Shown: in pieces, positions 55,783-63,895 of the stretch
Layout: every line of letters starts with the position of its first letter
How positions within the stretch are numbered: the stretch's first letter is position 1
Assembly: GCF_900101905.1 (NCBI RefSeq)
Contig: NZ_FNAJ01000003.1
Location: 682,001-746,000 of the forward strand
Source: Myxococcus virescens
GTDB taxonomy: Bacteria; Myxococcota; Myxococcia; Myxococcales; Myxococcaceae
Reading direction: 5' to 3'
Length of the DNA: 64,000 nucleotides
Made by a program: the position numbers and the translations under genes
The notes under the pieces: generated by a model
What the model was told of the DNA's origin: nothing
The model's input: only the letters and a program-made list of their open reading frames with translations
The model's database searches: none

Positions 55783-56661
55783 ATGGCGCGGACCCTCGAT
55801 GGAACCGAAATCAGCCGGGTGATGCGGGCGGAGATGGCCCAGGACGTCGCGGCGCTCCAGGCCGCCGGCGTGACACCCGGGCTCTCCGTGGTGCTGGTGG
55901 GCAACAATCCGGCGAGCCAGGCGTACGTCGCGAGCAAGACGCGGGCGTGCGAGGCCCTGGGGATGCGCGGCCAGACGCTGACGCTGCCCGAGGACGTGTC
56001 GAAGGAGGCGCTGTTCGCCGTCATCGACCGGCTGAACGCCGACCCGTCCGTGCACGGCATCCTGGTGCAACTGCCGCTGCCTGCCCACCTGCCCTACAAG
56101 GCCGTCCTGGAGCACATCCACCCGGCGAAGGACGTGGATGGCTTCCACCCGGTGAACGCCGGGCTCGCCTTCGTCGGAGACCCCCGGGCCTTCGTACCCT
56201 GCACCCCCGCCGGCATCATGGAGATGCTCCGGCGCGAGGACATCCCCACCCGGGGCAAGCACGTGGTCATCGTGGGCCGCAGCCTCATCGTCAGCAAGCC
56301 GCTGGCGTCGCTGCTGATGGCACCGGGCCCCGACGCCACCGTCACCATCACCCACCGCCACACGCCGGACCTCGCGTCATTCACGCGGCAGGCGGACATC
56401 CTCATCGTCGCGGTGGGCAAGCAGAACCTCATCACCGCGGACATGGTGAAGCCGGGCGTCGTCGTCATCGACGTGGGGCAGAACCGCGTGTCCGACGCGA
56501 GCGCGCCGCGCGGCTACCGCATGGTGGGGGACGTGGACTTCGATGCCATCCAGCCCATTGCCAGCGCCATCACCCCGGTGCCCGGCGGCGTGGGGCCGAT
56601 GACCATCACCATGCTGCTGGCGAACACGCTCCAGGCCGCGCGGCAGGCCCAGGCCCGGTGA
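55783..56661 (+). CDS. folD: Bifunctional methylenetetrahydrofolate dehydrogenase/cyclohydrolase FolD
   Basis: 292 residues. Interconverts 5,10-methylene-, 5,10-methenyl- and 10-formyl-tetrahydrofolate with NADP, supplying formyl groups for purine and fMet synthesis. Hallmarks are YVASKTRACEALG with the catalytic Lys, GILVQLPLPAHLP, KDVDGFHPVNAG, the NADP motif GRSLIVSKPLASLL, and PGGVGPMTITMLLANT at the C terminus. ATG 55783 begins the family N terminus (MARTLDGTEISRVMRAEMAQ); the frame is open far upstream across the GNAT gene but without homology. It is divergent from the GNAT gene. Confidence 0.97.
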   Translation: MARTLDGTEISRVMRAEMAQDVAALQAAGVTPGLSVVLVGNNPASQAYVASKTRACEALGMRGQTLTLPEDVSKEALFAVIDRLNADPSVHGILVQLPLPAHLPYKAVLEHIHPAKDVDGFHPVNAGLAFVGDPRAFVPCTPAGIMEMLRREDIPTRGKHVVIVGRSLIVSKPLASLLMAPGPDATVTITHRHTPDLASFTRQADILIVAVGKQNLITADMVKPGVVVIDVGQNRVSDASAPRGYRMVGDVDFDAIQPIASAITPVPGGVGPMTITMLLANTLQAARQAQAR

Positions 56662-56714
56662 GCCCGCCAGCGGCACGGGGCTGGACGTACACCGCAGACG
56701 TAGCGCGCCGCGTG

Positions 56715-56734
56715 GCACCGTGCCGGCACGGTGC
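56715..56734. promoter_or_regulatory. Perfect 20-bp palindrome between folD and CE2-like esterase gene
   Basis: GCACCGTGCC (56715-56724) directly abuts its complement GGCACGGTGC (56725-56734). It lies 54 bp after the folD stop and 88 bp before the next start. It could be an operator for the esterase gene or, less likely since it lacks a loop and T-run, a terminator. Confidence 0.55.
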
Positions 56735-56821
56735 TCGATGCCCGCGCTGACGTCCCCTGGACGCCCGGGTGCCCTGCGTCCCCAGCGCATGCGTGTCCGT
56801 CTTGCGATATCCACTGAGCGC

Positions 56822-58054
56822 ATGAGGAACGCCCTTCATGCGGTGCGTGGCATCGGCGCGGCCCTGGCGCGGGGACTGTTGGTCGCCTACGTGGGAGTCG
56901 GACTGCTGGTGAGTGGGTGCAAGTCAGCCTCGCACAACCCGCCGCTCGCGCCTGACGCGGGTGCACGGGCGTGGGTGCGCATTCCCGCCTCCGATGCACG
57001 CGTGCAGTACCTCGGCCGGACGTACCGTTCGGACACCGGCGTCGTCTTCTCCCACCCCGGCGTGACGATCCGAGCCCGCTTCTGGGGAGACGCCGTTCGG
57101 ATGGAGCTCCACGACACGGGCCAGGGTGGAGAGGTAGGGACCACCTACTTTGATGTCGTGATTGACGGGGCGCCCGCGCGACAGCTCGCGGTGAGCCGCC
57201 ATCAGTCCAGCTACCTGCTCGCCACCGGCCTGGAAGTGGGGCTGCACACGCTGGAACTCATCAAGCGCACCGAGTCCCTGGTCGGCCACAGCGAACTCGT
57301 GGCGCTGGAGGTCCATGGCGAGCTCCGGGAGCCGCCCGCCCGCTCGGGGCTCCGGATGGAGTTCGTTGGGGACTCCGTCACCTGTGGCTACGGCAGCGAC
57401 GTCGCCCTCATCCCGGACTCGCCCTCCTGGACCGCGCCCACCTTCACATCGAAGAACCAGAATCCCCGGCGCACCTATGCCTGGCTCACGGCGGGGAACC
57501 TGGGCGCGGAGGCGGTGCTCATCTGCTATTCGGGCCACGGGGTGTACCGCAACCTGGACATGTCCACGACCGGACTGGTGCCCGCGCTCTACGAACTCGC
57601 GGTCCCCGGCCACGGCGTCGCCTGGGACTTCTCTGGCCCGTCGCCCGATGTGATTGTCGTCAACGCGGGGACCAACGACACGTTCGCCGGCAGCGGCACC
57701 GACGCCTACCTTCCGGACGAAGCGGCCTTCAAATCCGCCTACCGCGCGTTCCTCACGCGGCTGCGGACGCTCCACCCGCGCGCTCATCTCGTCTGCACGT
57801 TGGGGAGCATGTCGGACGGCCACAAGCAGCTCGAGCAGAACGGCACGACGACTTCGGTCCATGTCGGTGACTGGCTCACCGAGCTTGTAGCAGAGCGACA
57901 GCAACAGGGAGATGCCCGCGTCTACCGGCACGTGATGGCCGTGCAGAATCCCAACGTGGACGGCGTGGGCGAGGACTGGCACCCGTCGGCGGCCACACAC
58001 CAGAAGATGGCGGAGGCGCTGACCGGGTTCATCCGGGACGTCGTGCGGCCCTGA
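56822..58054 (+). CDS. CE2-like SGNH/GDSL esterase lipoprotein
   Basis: 410 residues. Lipoprotein signal with Cys33 (VGVGLLVSGCKS). An N-terminal beta-sandwich at about 55-185 (VRIPASDARVQYLGRTYRSD, ATGLEVGLHTLELIKRTESL) precedes an SGNH hydrolase with block I FVGDSVTCGYG (Ser nucleophile), block III-like VNAGTND, and C-terminal DWHPSAATHQ (Asp/His). The combination matches carbohydrate esterase family 2, acetyl esterases that act on xylan or glucomannan. ATG 56822 gives the proper signal peptide; ATG 56789 is an alternative. It acts in the periplasm or at the cell surface. Confidence 0.9.
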   Translation: MRNALHAVRGIGAALARGLLVAYVGVGLLVSGCKSASHNPPLAPDAGARAWVRIPASDARVQYLGRTYRSDTGVVFSHPGVTIRARFWGDAVRMELHDTGQGGEVGTTYFDVVIDGAPARQLAVSRHQSSYLLATGLEVGLHTLELIKRTESLVGHSELVALEVHGELREPPARSGLRMEFVGDSVTCGYGSDVALIPDSPSWTAPTFTSKNQNPRRTYAWLTAGNLGAEAVLICYSGHGVYRNLDMSTTGLVPALYELAVPGHGVAWDFSGPSPDVIVVNAGTNDTFAGSGTDAYLPDEAAFKSAYRAFLTRLRTLHPRAHLVCTLGSMSDGHKQLEQNGTTTSVHVGDWLTELVAERQQQGDARVYRHVMAVQNPNVDGVGEDWHPSAATHQKMAEALTGFIRDVVRP

Positions 58055-58117
58055 GCGGCTTCGTGCGCCGCGAGCCGCCACGCATGTGCGTCTCATAGCG
58101 CCGCCATACGCAGGAAC

Positions 58118-58150
58118 AGGCACCTTGGCGCATGGCGCGAAGAGGTGCCT
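58118..58150. repeat. Inverted repeat upstream of the VOC-protein gene
   Basis: AGGCACCT (58118-58125) and AGGTGCCT (58143-58150) are perfect 8-bp inverted arms across 17 nt, 31 bp before the VOC gene start. Either a leader hairpin or an operator. Confidence 0.4.
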
Positions 58151-58180
58151 CCGGCAACGTCGCTCGTTTATCATCGGGCC

Positions 58181-58987
58181 ATGCCCACCCATGAGACGAA
58201 GGCCACCGCCATCAGCGGGAAGGAAACGACGGTTCCGTTGCTTCCCTGCGTCTCGGCTGACGAAACATTGGCGTTCTACCAGGCGCTCGGCTTCACCGTG
58301 ACGTACCAGATGACCAAGCCGTACCTGTACCTGGCGTTGCGCTGGAGTGACATCGAGCTGCACTTCGGCAAGGGCGCCAAGAGCCTGGACCCGAGCGAAG
58401 AGAACTCGGGTGGCTGCCTGGTCATGGTGGATTCGGTGGAGCCCTATCACCGGGCCTTCACGGACGCGCTGCGCGCGAAGTACGGCAAGGTGCTGGCCAC
58501 GGGCAGGCCTCGCATCACCCGGTTCAGGCCCGGCCAGAGCCGCTTCTCACTGATTGACCCCGCCGGCAACAACATCATCTTCATCCAGCGCGATGAGCCG
58601 GAGGACCTGGAGTACGGCGGCTCCGAGAAGCTCACGGGACTGGCGAAGGCCATCGACAACGCGCGCATCCTGCGTGAGTTCAAGAATGACGACAAAGCCG
58701 CCGCGCGGGCGCTCGACATCGGACTCGCCAGGTATGAGGCGGAGGCGCCCGTGGTGGACCGGGTTCGTGCCCTGGCCGCCCGGATGGAGTTGGCGATTGC
58801 CCTGGGGGATGCCACGACGGGACGTGCCTTGAAGCAGCAACTGCAGGCCTTGCCCCTTCCCGAGGAGGCACGGAGCCAGTTGTCCGACGAGCTGAAGGCC
58901 GCGGAGCGCCTGGAGGACTGGCTCGCCCGAACCAGGCCCGACCCGGCGCCGTCCCAACGCACGGGCTCCCCGCGGCGACGGCGCTAG
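58181..58987 (+). CDS. VOC/glyoxalase-bleomycin-resistance-like protein with helical C-terminal extension
   Basis: 268 residues. Residues 18-140 form one VOC module: VPLLPCVSADETLAFYQALG, FTVTYQMTKPYLYLALRWSD, IELHFGKG, FSLIDPAGNNIIFIQR. The rest is charged and helical (GLAKAIDNARILREFKNDDK, RVRALAARMELAIALGDATT), possibly a TPR-like pair. The family includes drug-binding resistance proteins and glyoxalases; metal ligands are not obvious here (His in ELHFG, Asp/Glu elsewhere), so a binding rather than catalytic role is possible. ATG 58181 follows the leader inverted repeat. Convergent with the small lipoprotein gene. Confidence 0.82.
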   Translation: MPTHETKATAISGKETTVPLLPCVSADETLAFYQALGFTVTYQMTKPYLYLALRWSDIELHFGKGAKSLDPSEENSGGCLVMVDSVEPYHRAFTDALRAKYGKVLATGRPRITRFRPGQSRFSLIDPAGNNIIFIQRDEPEDLEYGGSEKLTGLAKAIDNARILREFKNDDKAAARALDIGLARYEAEAPVVDRVRALAARMELAIALGDATTGRALKQQLQALPLPEEARSQLSDELKAAERLEDWLARTRPDPAPSQRTGSPRRRR

Positions 58988-59023
58988 CGTTGGACGCCGC
59001 GCACAAGTCCATCTCGCGTTTCC

Positions 59024-59284
59024 TCACTCAGCGTCGACACCAGCGTCGGGATTCCCCGAGCCGCCCCGGCCTTCCTTGAACCCCTGGGTCGCCTCCCGGG
59101 CCGCGCCATGGGCTTCCTTCGCGGCCTTCCGGGCGCCTTCCTGAACCTCCTTCGTCGCCTCCCCCACTTCACGGCCCACCTGCCGCGAGTTCTCCCGCGC
59201 GGACTGCTCATTGCACCCGGTGAACGCCGCGAGCGACGCCCCCAGGCCCACCAGCGTGAGCCACTTCCAACCCTTGCCTTGCAT
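59024..59284 (-). CDS. Small lipoprotein with amphipathic helical repeat
   Basis: 86 residues. Lipobox Cys in GLGASLAAFTGCNEQSAREN, followed by a helix with Lys/Glu/Ala repeats (VGREVGEATKEVQEGARKAA, KEAHGAAREATQGFKEG) similar to YtxH/late-embryogenesis-type stress proteins, and a Gly/Asp tail. ATG 59284 has an excellent AAGGAGG at 7 nt, which argues it is a real gene despite its size. A 14-bp palindrome lies just upstream. Probably periplasmic and stress-related by resemblance only. Confidence 0.82.
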   Translation of the reverse strand: MQGKGWKWLTLVGLGASLAAFTGCNEQSARENSRQVGREVGEATKEVQEGARKAAKEAHGAAREATQGFKEGRGGSGNPDAGVDAE

Positions 59285-59304
59285 TGCACGCCTCCTTGGC
59301 TCTT

Positions 59305-59318
59305 GGTGCGTTCGCACC
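59305..59318. promoter_or_regulatory. Palindrome GGTGCG-TT-CGCACC upstream of small lipoprotein gene
   Basis: Perfect 6-bp arms with TT centre, 21 bp upstream of the minus-strand ATG at 59284 and ahead of its ribosome site. Candidate operator or 5'-leader hairpin that could limit translation. Confidence 0.35.
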
Positions 59319-59482
59319 TTCCGCAGGCGAAGGTAGTCACGCCCCCGCGGTGCGGCTGCCCGGGGGGCGAGCGCTCCCCTGGTGCGCCCAGGCAATGGCA
59401 TCCACGCCAGCATGTGCGGGAGAGAACTGTCGGCGCGTCTTCTGGCTGGAAGCAGACAATCGACGGTGCCTAGGCTCCGTGC

Positions 59483-61225
59483 ATGGACCTCATCGTCGAG
59501 AACGGCCTCGTGTTCGATGGTCTGGGCAATCCCCCGCGCAAGCTCCATGTGGGCATCCGGGGAAACACTGTCACCACGCTTTCGGAAGCACCGATTCCGC
59601 GCGCCCCGCATACGCGCGTCATCGACGCCACCGGCCATTGGGTGACACCGGGATTCATCGACTGCCACACGCACTACGACGCGGAGGTGGAGCTGGCGCC
59701 CTCGCTGTCGGAGTCCGTGCGACACGGCGTCACCACGGTGTTGATGGGGAGCTGCTCGCTCAGCCTCGCGCTGGGCACGCCCGAGGACCTGGCGGACATG
59801 TTCTGCCGCGTGGAGGCCATTCCCTACGACACCGTCCGGTCGCTGCTGGAGCAGCGCAAGACGTGGAACACGCTCGGCGACTACCTGGCGCACCTGGAGC
59901 AATTGCCGCTGGGCCCCCATGTCGCGTCCTTCCTGGGACACTCCGCGCTGCGAGCCCACACCATGGGCCTGCACCGCAGCCTGGAGCCCGGCCTGCGCCC
60001 ACGGGAGGACGAGCTGCGCGCCATGGAGTCCCTGGTGCGCGAAGGGCTCGAGCTCGGCTACGTGGGCCTGTCCATCATGACGCTCAAGTGGGACAAGATG
60101 GGCGGCTCGCGCGACATCCGCAGCCGCCCCCTGCCGTCCACTTACGCCCGCTGGAGCGAATACCGCCGCCTGACGCGGCTGCTCCGCGAACGAGGCCGTG
60201 TCTTCCAGGGCGTGCCCAACATCAGCACCAAGGTGAACGTGGTGCTGTTCTTCCTGGAGAGCATCGGGTTGTTCCGCCCGAGCCTCAAGACGACCGTCAT
60301 CTCGATGATGGACACGCGCGCCAACCGGGGCATCCACCGCCTCATCGGCGTGCTGTCCCAGGTGGCCAACCGGCTGCTGGGGGCGGACTTCCGGTGGCAG
60401 GCCCTGCCCGAAATCTTCGACCTCTGGGCGGACGGCATCGACCTGGTCGTCTTCGAGGAGTTCGGCGCGGGCGCCGCCGCCCTCCACCTCCAGGACGCCG
60501 CCTCACGCGCGGGGCTGCTGCGAACACCGGAGTACCGCAGCCGCTTCCGCCGCGAGTGGACGAACCGCTTCCTGCCGCGGGCCTTCCACCGGGACTTCAA
60601 CGAGTCGCGCATCCTCCAGTGCCCCGACGCCAGCGTGGTGGGCAAGTCCTTCGCCCAGGTGGCGAAGGAGCAGGGGCGTGACGCGGTGGACGTCTTCCTG
60701 GACCTCATCTCCACCCACGGAGACGCCCTGCGCTGGTACACGGTGATGGCCAACGACCGGCGCGAGGAGCTGGAGCGCATCTGCCGGCATCCGGACATCC
60801 TCATGGGCTTCTCGGACGCCGGGGCGCACCTGCGCAACATGGCGCACTACAACTTCCCCCTGCGGCTGCTGCGGCTGGTGCGCGAGGCGGAGAAGCGCGG
60901 CGAGCCATTCATGAGCGTGGAGCGCGCCGTCCACCGGTTGACCGGGGAGCTGGCCGGGTGGTTCGGCCTGGATGCGGGCGTGCTCGCGGAGGGCCGCCGC
61001 GCGGACCTGGTGGTCATCCAGCCCGAAGGCCTGGACGCGAAGCTCGACCAGGTGGCCGAGGCGCCCATGGAGAACTTCGGGGGCTTCGTCCGCCTGGTCA
61101 ACCGCAACGACGCCGCGGTGAAGGCGGTGCTCATCTCCGGACGCGAAGCGGTGAATGAAGCCGGAGTGTCTCCGGCCCTGGGCCGCGAGCGCGGCTTCGG
61201 CGGCGTGCTGCGCGCCCGGGCTTGA
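59483..61225 (+). CDS. Amidohydrolase-3 family enzyme, N-acyl-D-amino-acid deacylase-like
   Basis: 580 residues. Opens with the beta-sandwich strand MDLIVENGLVFDGLGNPPRK, then the metal motif TPGFIDCHTHYDAEVE and SVRHGVTTVLMGSCSLSLAL. Metal-site residues recur near LMGFSDAGAHLRNMAHYNFP, and the C-terminal sandwich has VLAEGRRADLVVIQPEGLDA. Relatives hydrolyse N-acyl-D-amino acids, hydantoins or similar amides with one or two zinc ions. No signal peptide is seen, so it is cytosolic. An unusual feature is the longer insert around TRANRGIHRLIGVLSQVANR. Substrate not predictable. Confidence 0.88.
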   Translation: MDLIVENGLVFDGLGNPPRKLHVGIRGNTVTTLSEAPIPRAPHTRVIDATGHWVTPGFIDCHTHYDAEVELAPSLSESVRHGVTTVLMGSCSLSLALGTPEDLADMFCRVEAIPYDTVRSLLEQRKTWNTLGDYLAHLEQLPLGPHVASFLGHSALRAHTMGLHRSLEPGLRPREDELRAMESLVREGLELGYVGLSIMTLKWDKMGGSRDIRSRPLPSTYARWSEYRRLTRLLRERGRVFQGVPNISTKVNVVLFFLESIGLFRPSLKTTVISMMDTRANRGIHRLIGVLSQVANRLLGADFRWQALPEIFDLWADGIDLVVFEEFGAGAAALHLQDAASRAGLLRTPEYRSRFRREWTNRFLPRAFHRDFNESRILQCPDASVVGKSFAQVAKEQGRDAVDVFLDLISTHGDALRWYTVMANDRREELERICRHPDILMGFSDAGAHLRNMAHYNFPLRLLRLVREAEKRGEPFMSVERAVHRLTGELAGWFGLDAGVLAEGRRADLVVIQPEGLDAKLDQVAEAPMENFGGFVRLVNRNDAAVKAVLISGREAVNEAGVSPALGRERGFGGVLRARA

Positions 61226-61401
61226 GAGCCCGAGCGCGACCCGCGGGAATCAAGGCGTGGTGGTCCGCTGCTGCGCCCGCATCCAATCCCTCCCAAGCTG
61301 CCGATGCCCCTGGTGCGCTCAACGCGCTTCGCGACATCCCCTCATCTTCCGTCGCCTCTGGCGATGAAACATCGGCGAACCGGGCCCCGGTCCACGGGAC
61401 T

Positions 61402-62187
61402 TCACGGTGAAAAGTCCAGCGTCGCCCGGACCGCATCGTGGTCGGAGCCTCCCGCGCGCAGCACCTTCGCACCGGTCAGGCGAAGTTCGCGGCCAAGGAC
61501 ATGGTCGATTTCGACGACGCTCGGGAGGACGGAGGCAGAACCAGGCCATGTGGCACCACAGTCGGCATTCGGTCCGTCACAAGCGTGCTGGAAACCCGCG
61601 GAGGCGAAGGCCTTCATGGCCTCGCCTGAGCGGCCTTCATTCATGTCCCCCAGCACCAGGACCGGTCCTCGCCATCGCGCATAGCGCCGCACCAGCGCCT
61701 CCGCCTGACGATGCCGAAGCACCGCGTTCTTCTCCATGGAAGTGAGCAGGTCATCTGCCCGCTGATGCCTGGCACCTGGCGCCATCAGGTGCACACAGGC
61801 CACCTTCACCAGGTGCTCACCGAGCCGAACGTCCGCCTCCAGCGCGGGCATCCGATGTGGCGTCTGTGGTAAATGCTCCGTTCGCAGCAGCCGATGCCGG
61901 CTGGCGATACCCACACCCCAGGTTCCCTTTCGCGGAACCAACCGCACGTGGGGGAACTGCTTCCCAAGTCGTTTCCGAAAGGCCCTGACGAATCTCGGCG
62001 TCAGCTCACGCAGGCACAGGATATCGGGCGCCTCCTTCTCGATGACATCGAGCGACTTCTGCACGTCCTCCTCGGGAGCGGAGTAGAGGACGTTGTAGGT
62101 CATCACCGTGACTGGCTTGGGCGGTGAAGGCGCGGCACTTTCCTGGAGGGAAAGGACCCATGTGAGCATGAGGCTGGAGAGACACAT
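61402..62187 (-). CDS. Exported endonuclease/exonuclease/phosphatase-fold hydrolase
   Basis: 261 residues. Short signal-like hydrophobic start (MCLSSLMLTWVLSLQESAAP). The EEP fold follows: VMTYNVLYSAP, DILCLRELTPRF with the metal-binding Glu, VACVHLMAP, LVLGDMNEGRSGEAM and GGSDHDAVRATLDF with the catalytic Asp-His. Members cleave phosphodiesters in DNA, RNA, phospholipids or inositol phosphates. ATG 62187 was chosen with GGGGA upstream; a TTG at 62205 or ATG 62169 are possible. Export suggests an extracellular nuclease or phospholipase. Divergent from the M57 gene. Confidence 0.85.
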   Translation of the reverse strand: MCLSSLMLTWVLSLQESAAPSPPKPVTVMTYNVLYSAPEEDVQKSLDVIEKEAPDILCLRELTPRFVRAFRKRLGKQFPHVRLVPRKGTWGVGIASRHRLLRTEHLPQTPHRMPALEADVRLGEHLVKVACVHLMAPGARHQRADDLLTSMEKNAVLRHRQAEALVRRYARWRGPVLVLGDMNEGRSGEAMKAFASAGFQHACDGPNADCGATWPGSASVLPSVVEIDHVLGRELRLTGAKVLRAGGSDHDAVRATLDFSP

Positions 62188-62370
62188 CTCCACAATCCCC
62201 GGCAAGTCCCGTGCCCGTGGCAGGGAAACCGCACCGGCCCGTCATGGTCAGCGCCCTGCATGATGGGCGGGCGAGGGGAGTGGCCAGGCACTGTGCCGCC
62301 TCGACTTCCGCCGTGCTTTGTTCGAGCGAGCAGCGCAGAAACCCGATTCACGACAGGAGCCCATCGAACC

Positions 62371-63141
62371 ATGTTCAAGAGAGCGGCAGTCCTGATGTTG
62401 AACTGTGGCGTATTGCTGTCCGGCTGCGGGCCCGACTCGCAGACCGGGAACGCTGAACTCCTCTCCAACCTGACCGAGGCAGGGTTTCGCCCCGACGACA
62501 TCACCGTCGTCGATGACGCCGTCTACGTCGGGGGCGACGCGCATGTGCCGCTCGCGGCCTCCCGGGAGATGCTCCAGCATGGAGAGGGAAGCAAGGAGCA
62601 CTACAGGACGACCCACATCGTCGGCTCCAGCGTGACGAGGATTTGCGTCAATCCCACGGTGGAGTTCCAGAGCCATGTCCGGCTCAACCAAGGCCTCGAC
62701 ATGGCCCTCGCCAACTACAATGCCTTGGGACTCAGGATTGCCTTTGTTCGAGGCTCGGCCACCGGCTGTACCGCGAACATCACCGCGAGAACCATGGCGG
62801 GTGGCGGTCACGCCGCGGGCTATCCCTCAGGCGGACTCCCCTATGGGACGATTTCGATTGGCACCAGCCTGAACAGCTACGGCGTGGACGTGAGTGAACA
62901 TGTCATCACCCATGCGCTGGGCCACACCATCGGCCTCCGCCACACGGATCTATTCAACCCGAGCATCAGTTGTGGCAGCGGGGGTGGCGTGACGGAGCCG
63001 ACGGGCACGGGCGCCTTGCACATCCCCGGAACGCCCACGGGGGCAACGCCAGGCGGGTCCATCATGAACACCTGCTACCCGCCTGACACCGACGGTGAGT
63101 TCACCCCCTCCGACATCGTCGCGTTGAACTACATGTACTGA
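62371..63141 (+). CDS. M57-family (dual-action HEIGH) metallopeptidase homologue lacking the catalytic Glu
   Basis: 256 residues. Lipoprotein signal with Cys19 (LNCGVLLSGCGPD). The body matches peptidase family M57: THIVGSSVTRICVNPTVEFQ, NALGLRIAFVRG, GLPYGTISIGTS, the zinc-binding region and the tail EFTPSDIVALNYMY. The family HExxHxxGxxH is here HALGHTIGLRH: His181, His185 and His191 are kept but Glu is replaced by Ala182. Zinc could still bind, but the general base is missing. So it may be an inactive homologue, or this allele may carry a mutation (a single A-to-C change of GAG to GCG). AGGAG lies 12 nt before ATG 62371. Confidence 0.88.
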   Translation: MFKRAAVLMLNCGVLLSGCGPDSQTGNAELLSNLTEAGFRPDDITVVDDAVYVGGDAHVPLAASREMLQHGEGSKEHYRTTHIVGSSVTRICVNPTVEFQSHVRLNQGLDMALANYNALGLRIAFVRGSATGCTANITARTMAGGGHAAGYPSGGLPYGTISIGTSLNSYGVDVSEHVITHALGHTIGLRHTDLFNPSISCGSGGGVTEPTGTGALHIPGTPTGATPGGSIMNTCYPPDTDGEFTPSDIVALNYMY

Positions 63142-63154
63142 GATGCAGCGGTTC

Positions 63155-63179
63155 GATGCGCCTGCACATGAGGCGCATC
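63155..63179 (+). terminator. Hairpin after the M57 gene
   Basis: Perfect 9-bp stem GATGCGCCT (63155-63163) / AGGCGCATC (63171-63179), 7-nt loop, 13 nt after the stop codon. It is followed by a second GC palindrome (63184-63197) but no T-run. Probable transcript end between the convergent M57 and kinase genes. Confidence 0.5.
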
Positions 63180-63278
63180 ATCCGCCGCCGCGGCGGCACG
63201 TCCGCCGAGGAGTTCCATCGGGACGCGGAAGCCGTCACAGCGGACCAGGAACGACTGAAGGGCCAAGGCACGCGCTGA
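63156..63278 (+). CDS. Possible 40-residue ORF, unassigned
   Basis: An open frame MRLHMRRIIRRRGGTSAEEF continuing with a charged helix-like stretch (HRDAEAVTADQERLKGQGTR). It begins inside the hairpin at 63155 and has no clear ribosome site. The composition is plausible for a small basic-acidic peptide, but the frame may be chance. I recognise no family. Confidence 0.2.
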   Translation: MRLHMRRIIRRRGGTSAEEFHRDAEAVTADQERLKGQGTR

Positions 63279-63291
63279 ACGCACCGAGGCC

Positions 63292-63846
63292 CTACGGTGA
63301 CTCCAGCCGGAAGCGCCCGTCCGTCAACCCACGGCGAACGGCGCCCACGGTCTCCGCGGCGTCCTGACTGCTGGTGTCGAGCACATTCCCCTCGGGGAGG
63401 GCCACCTCGCGGAAGCCGCGCCAGATGTTGCGCACCACGTCTGCGTCGGTGAGTGCGTCCGCGTGGACACGTCTCGTGGCACGCGCCACCGTCTCCGCTT
63501 CGCCCGGAAGCAGGACGATGAGGCGCAAGTCGAGCCGATGCGTCCGGGCGGCGGCAAGCCAGGGCTCGAAGAACCAAGGGCCGATGACGCCATCGACCAT
63601 GACCTCATACCCGCCCACGGCATAACTCGCCGCGCTCGCCGCCAGCGCCGTCATCACCGTGGTGTTCTGAGCGTGGGACTCTGGCAGCCAGGGCGCCAGC
63701 GCACCCTTGCGGATGTAGGAATAGAAGTCGTCGGCATGCAGGTGGACCGCACGCGCCAGCGGAGACTGCTCCGCGAGTCCACGTGCCACGGTGGACTTGC
63801 CAGCACCTGACGGGCCCGACACGAGGACGATTCGGTTCGCCTTCAT
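63292..63846 (-). CDS. P-loop kinase-like AAA family protein (zeta-toxin/gluconokinase-like fold)
   Basis: 184 residues. Walker A GPSGAGKST at about 11-19, then LARAVHLHADDFYSYIRKGA (Asp pair typical of small-molecule kinases), VMVDGVIGPWFFEPWL as Walker B strand, and an Arg-rich LID-like helix AETVARATRRVHADALTDAD. It resembles phosphotransferases of the gluconate kinase, chloramphenicol phosphotransferase and zeta-toxin group. No antitoxin-like partner gene is adjacent, so a toxin role is unlikely. ATG 63846. Substrate unknown. Confidence 0.82.
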   Translation of the reverse strand: MKANRIVLVSGPSGAGKSTVARGLAEQSPLARAVHLHADDFYSYIRKGALAPWLPESHAQNTTVMTALAASAASYAVGGYEVMVDGVIGPWFFEPWLAAARTHRLDLRLIVLLPGEAETVARATRRVHADALTDADVVRNIWRGFREVALPEGNVLDTSSQDAAETVGAVRRGLTDGRFRLESP

Positions 63847-63895
63847 AAACCTCAGCGTAGCGGCTCGAACTCACCGACGAAACCGCTCGCGGCTT

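Noticed and set aside
63292-63846. Zeta-toxin interpretation of the P-loop kinase
   Set aside because: No epsilon-like or other antitoxin gene adjoins, and the fold is shared with many metabolite kinases.
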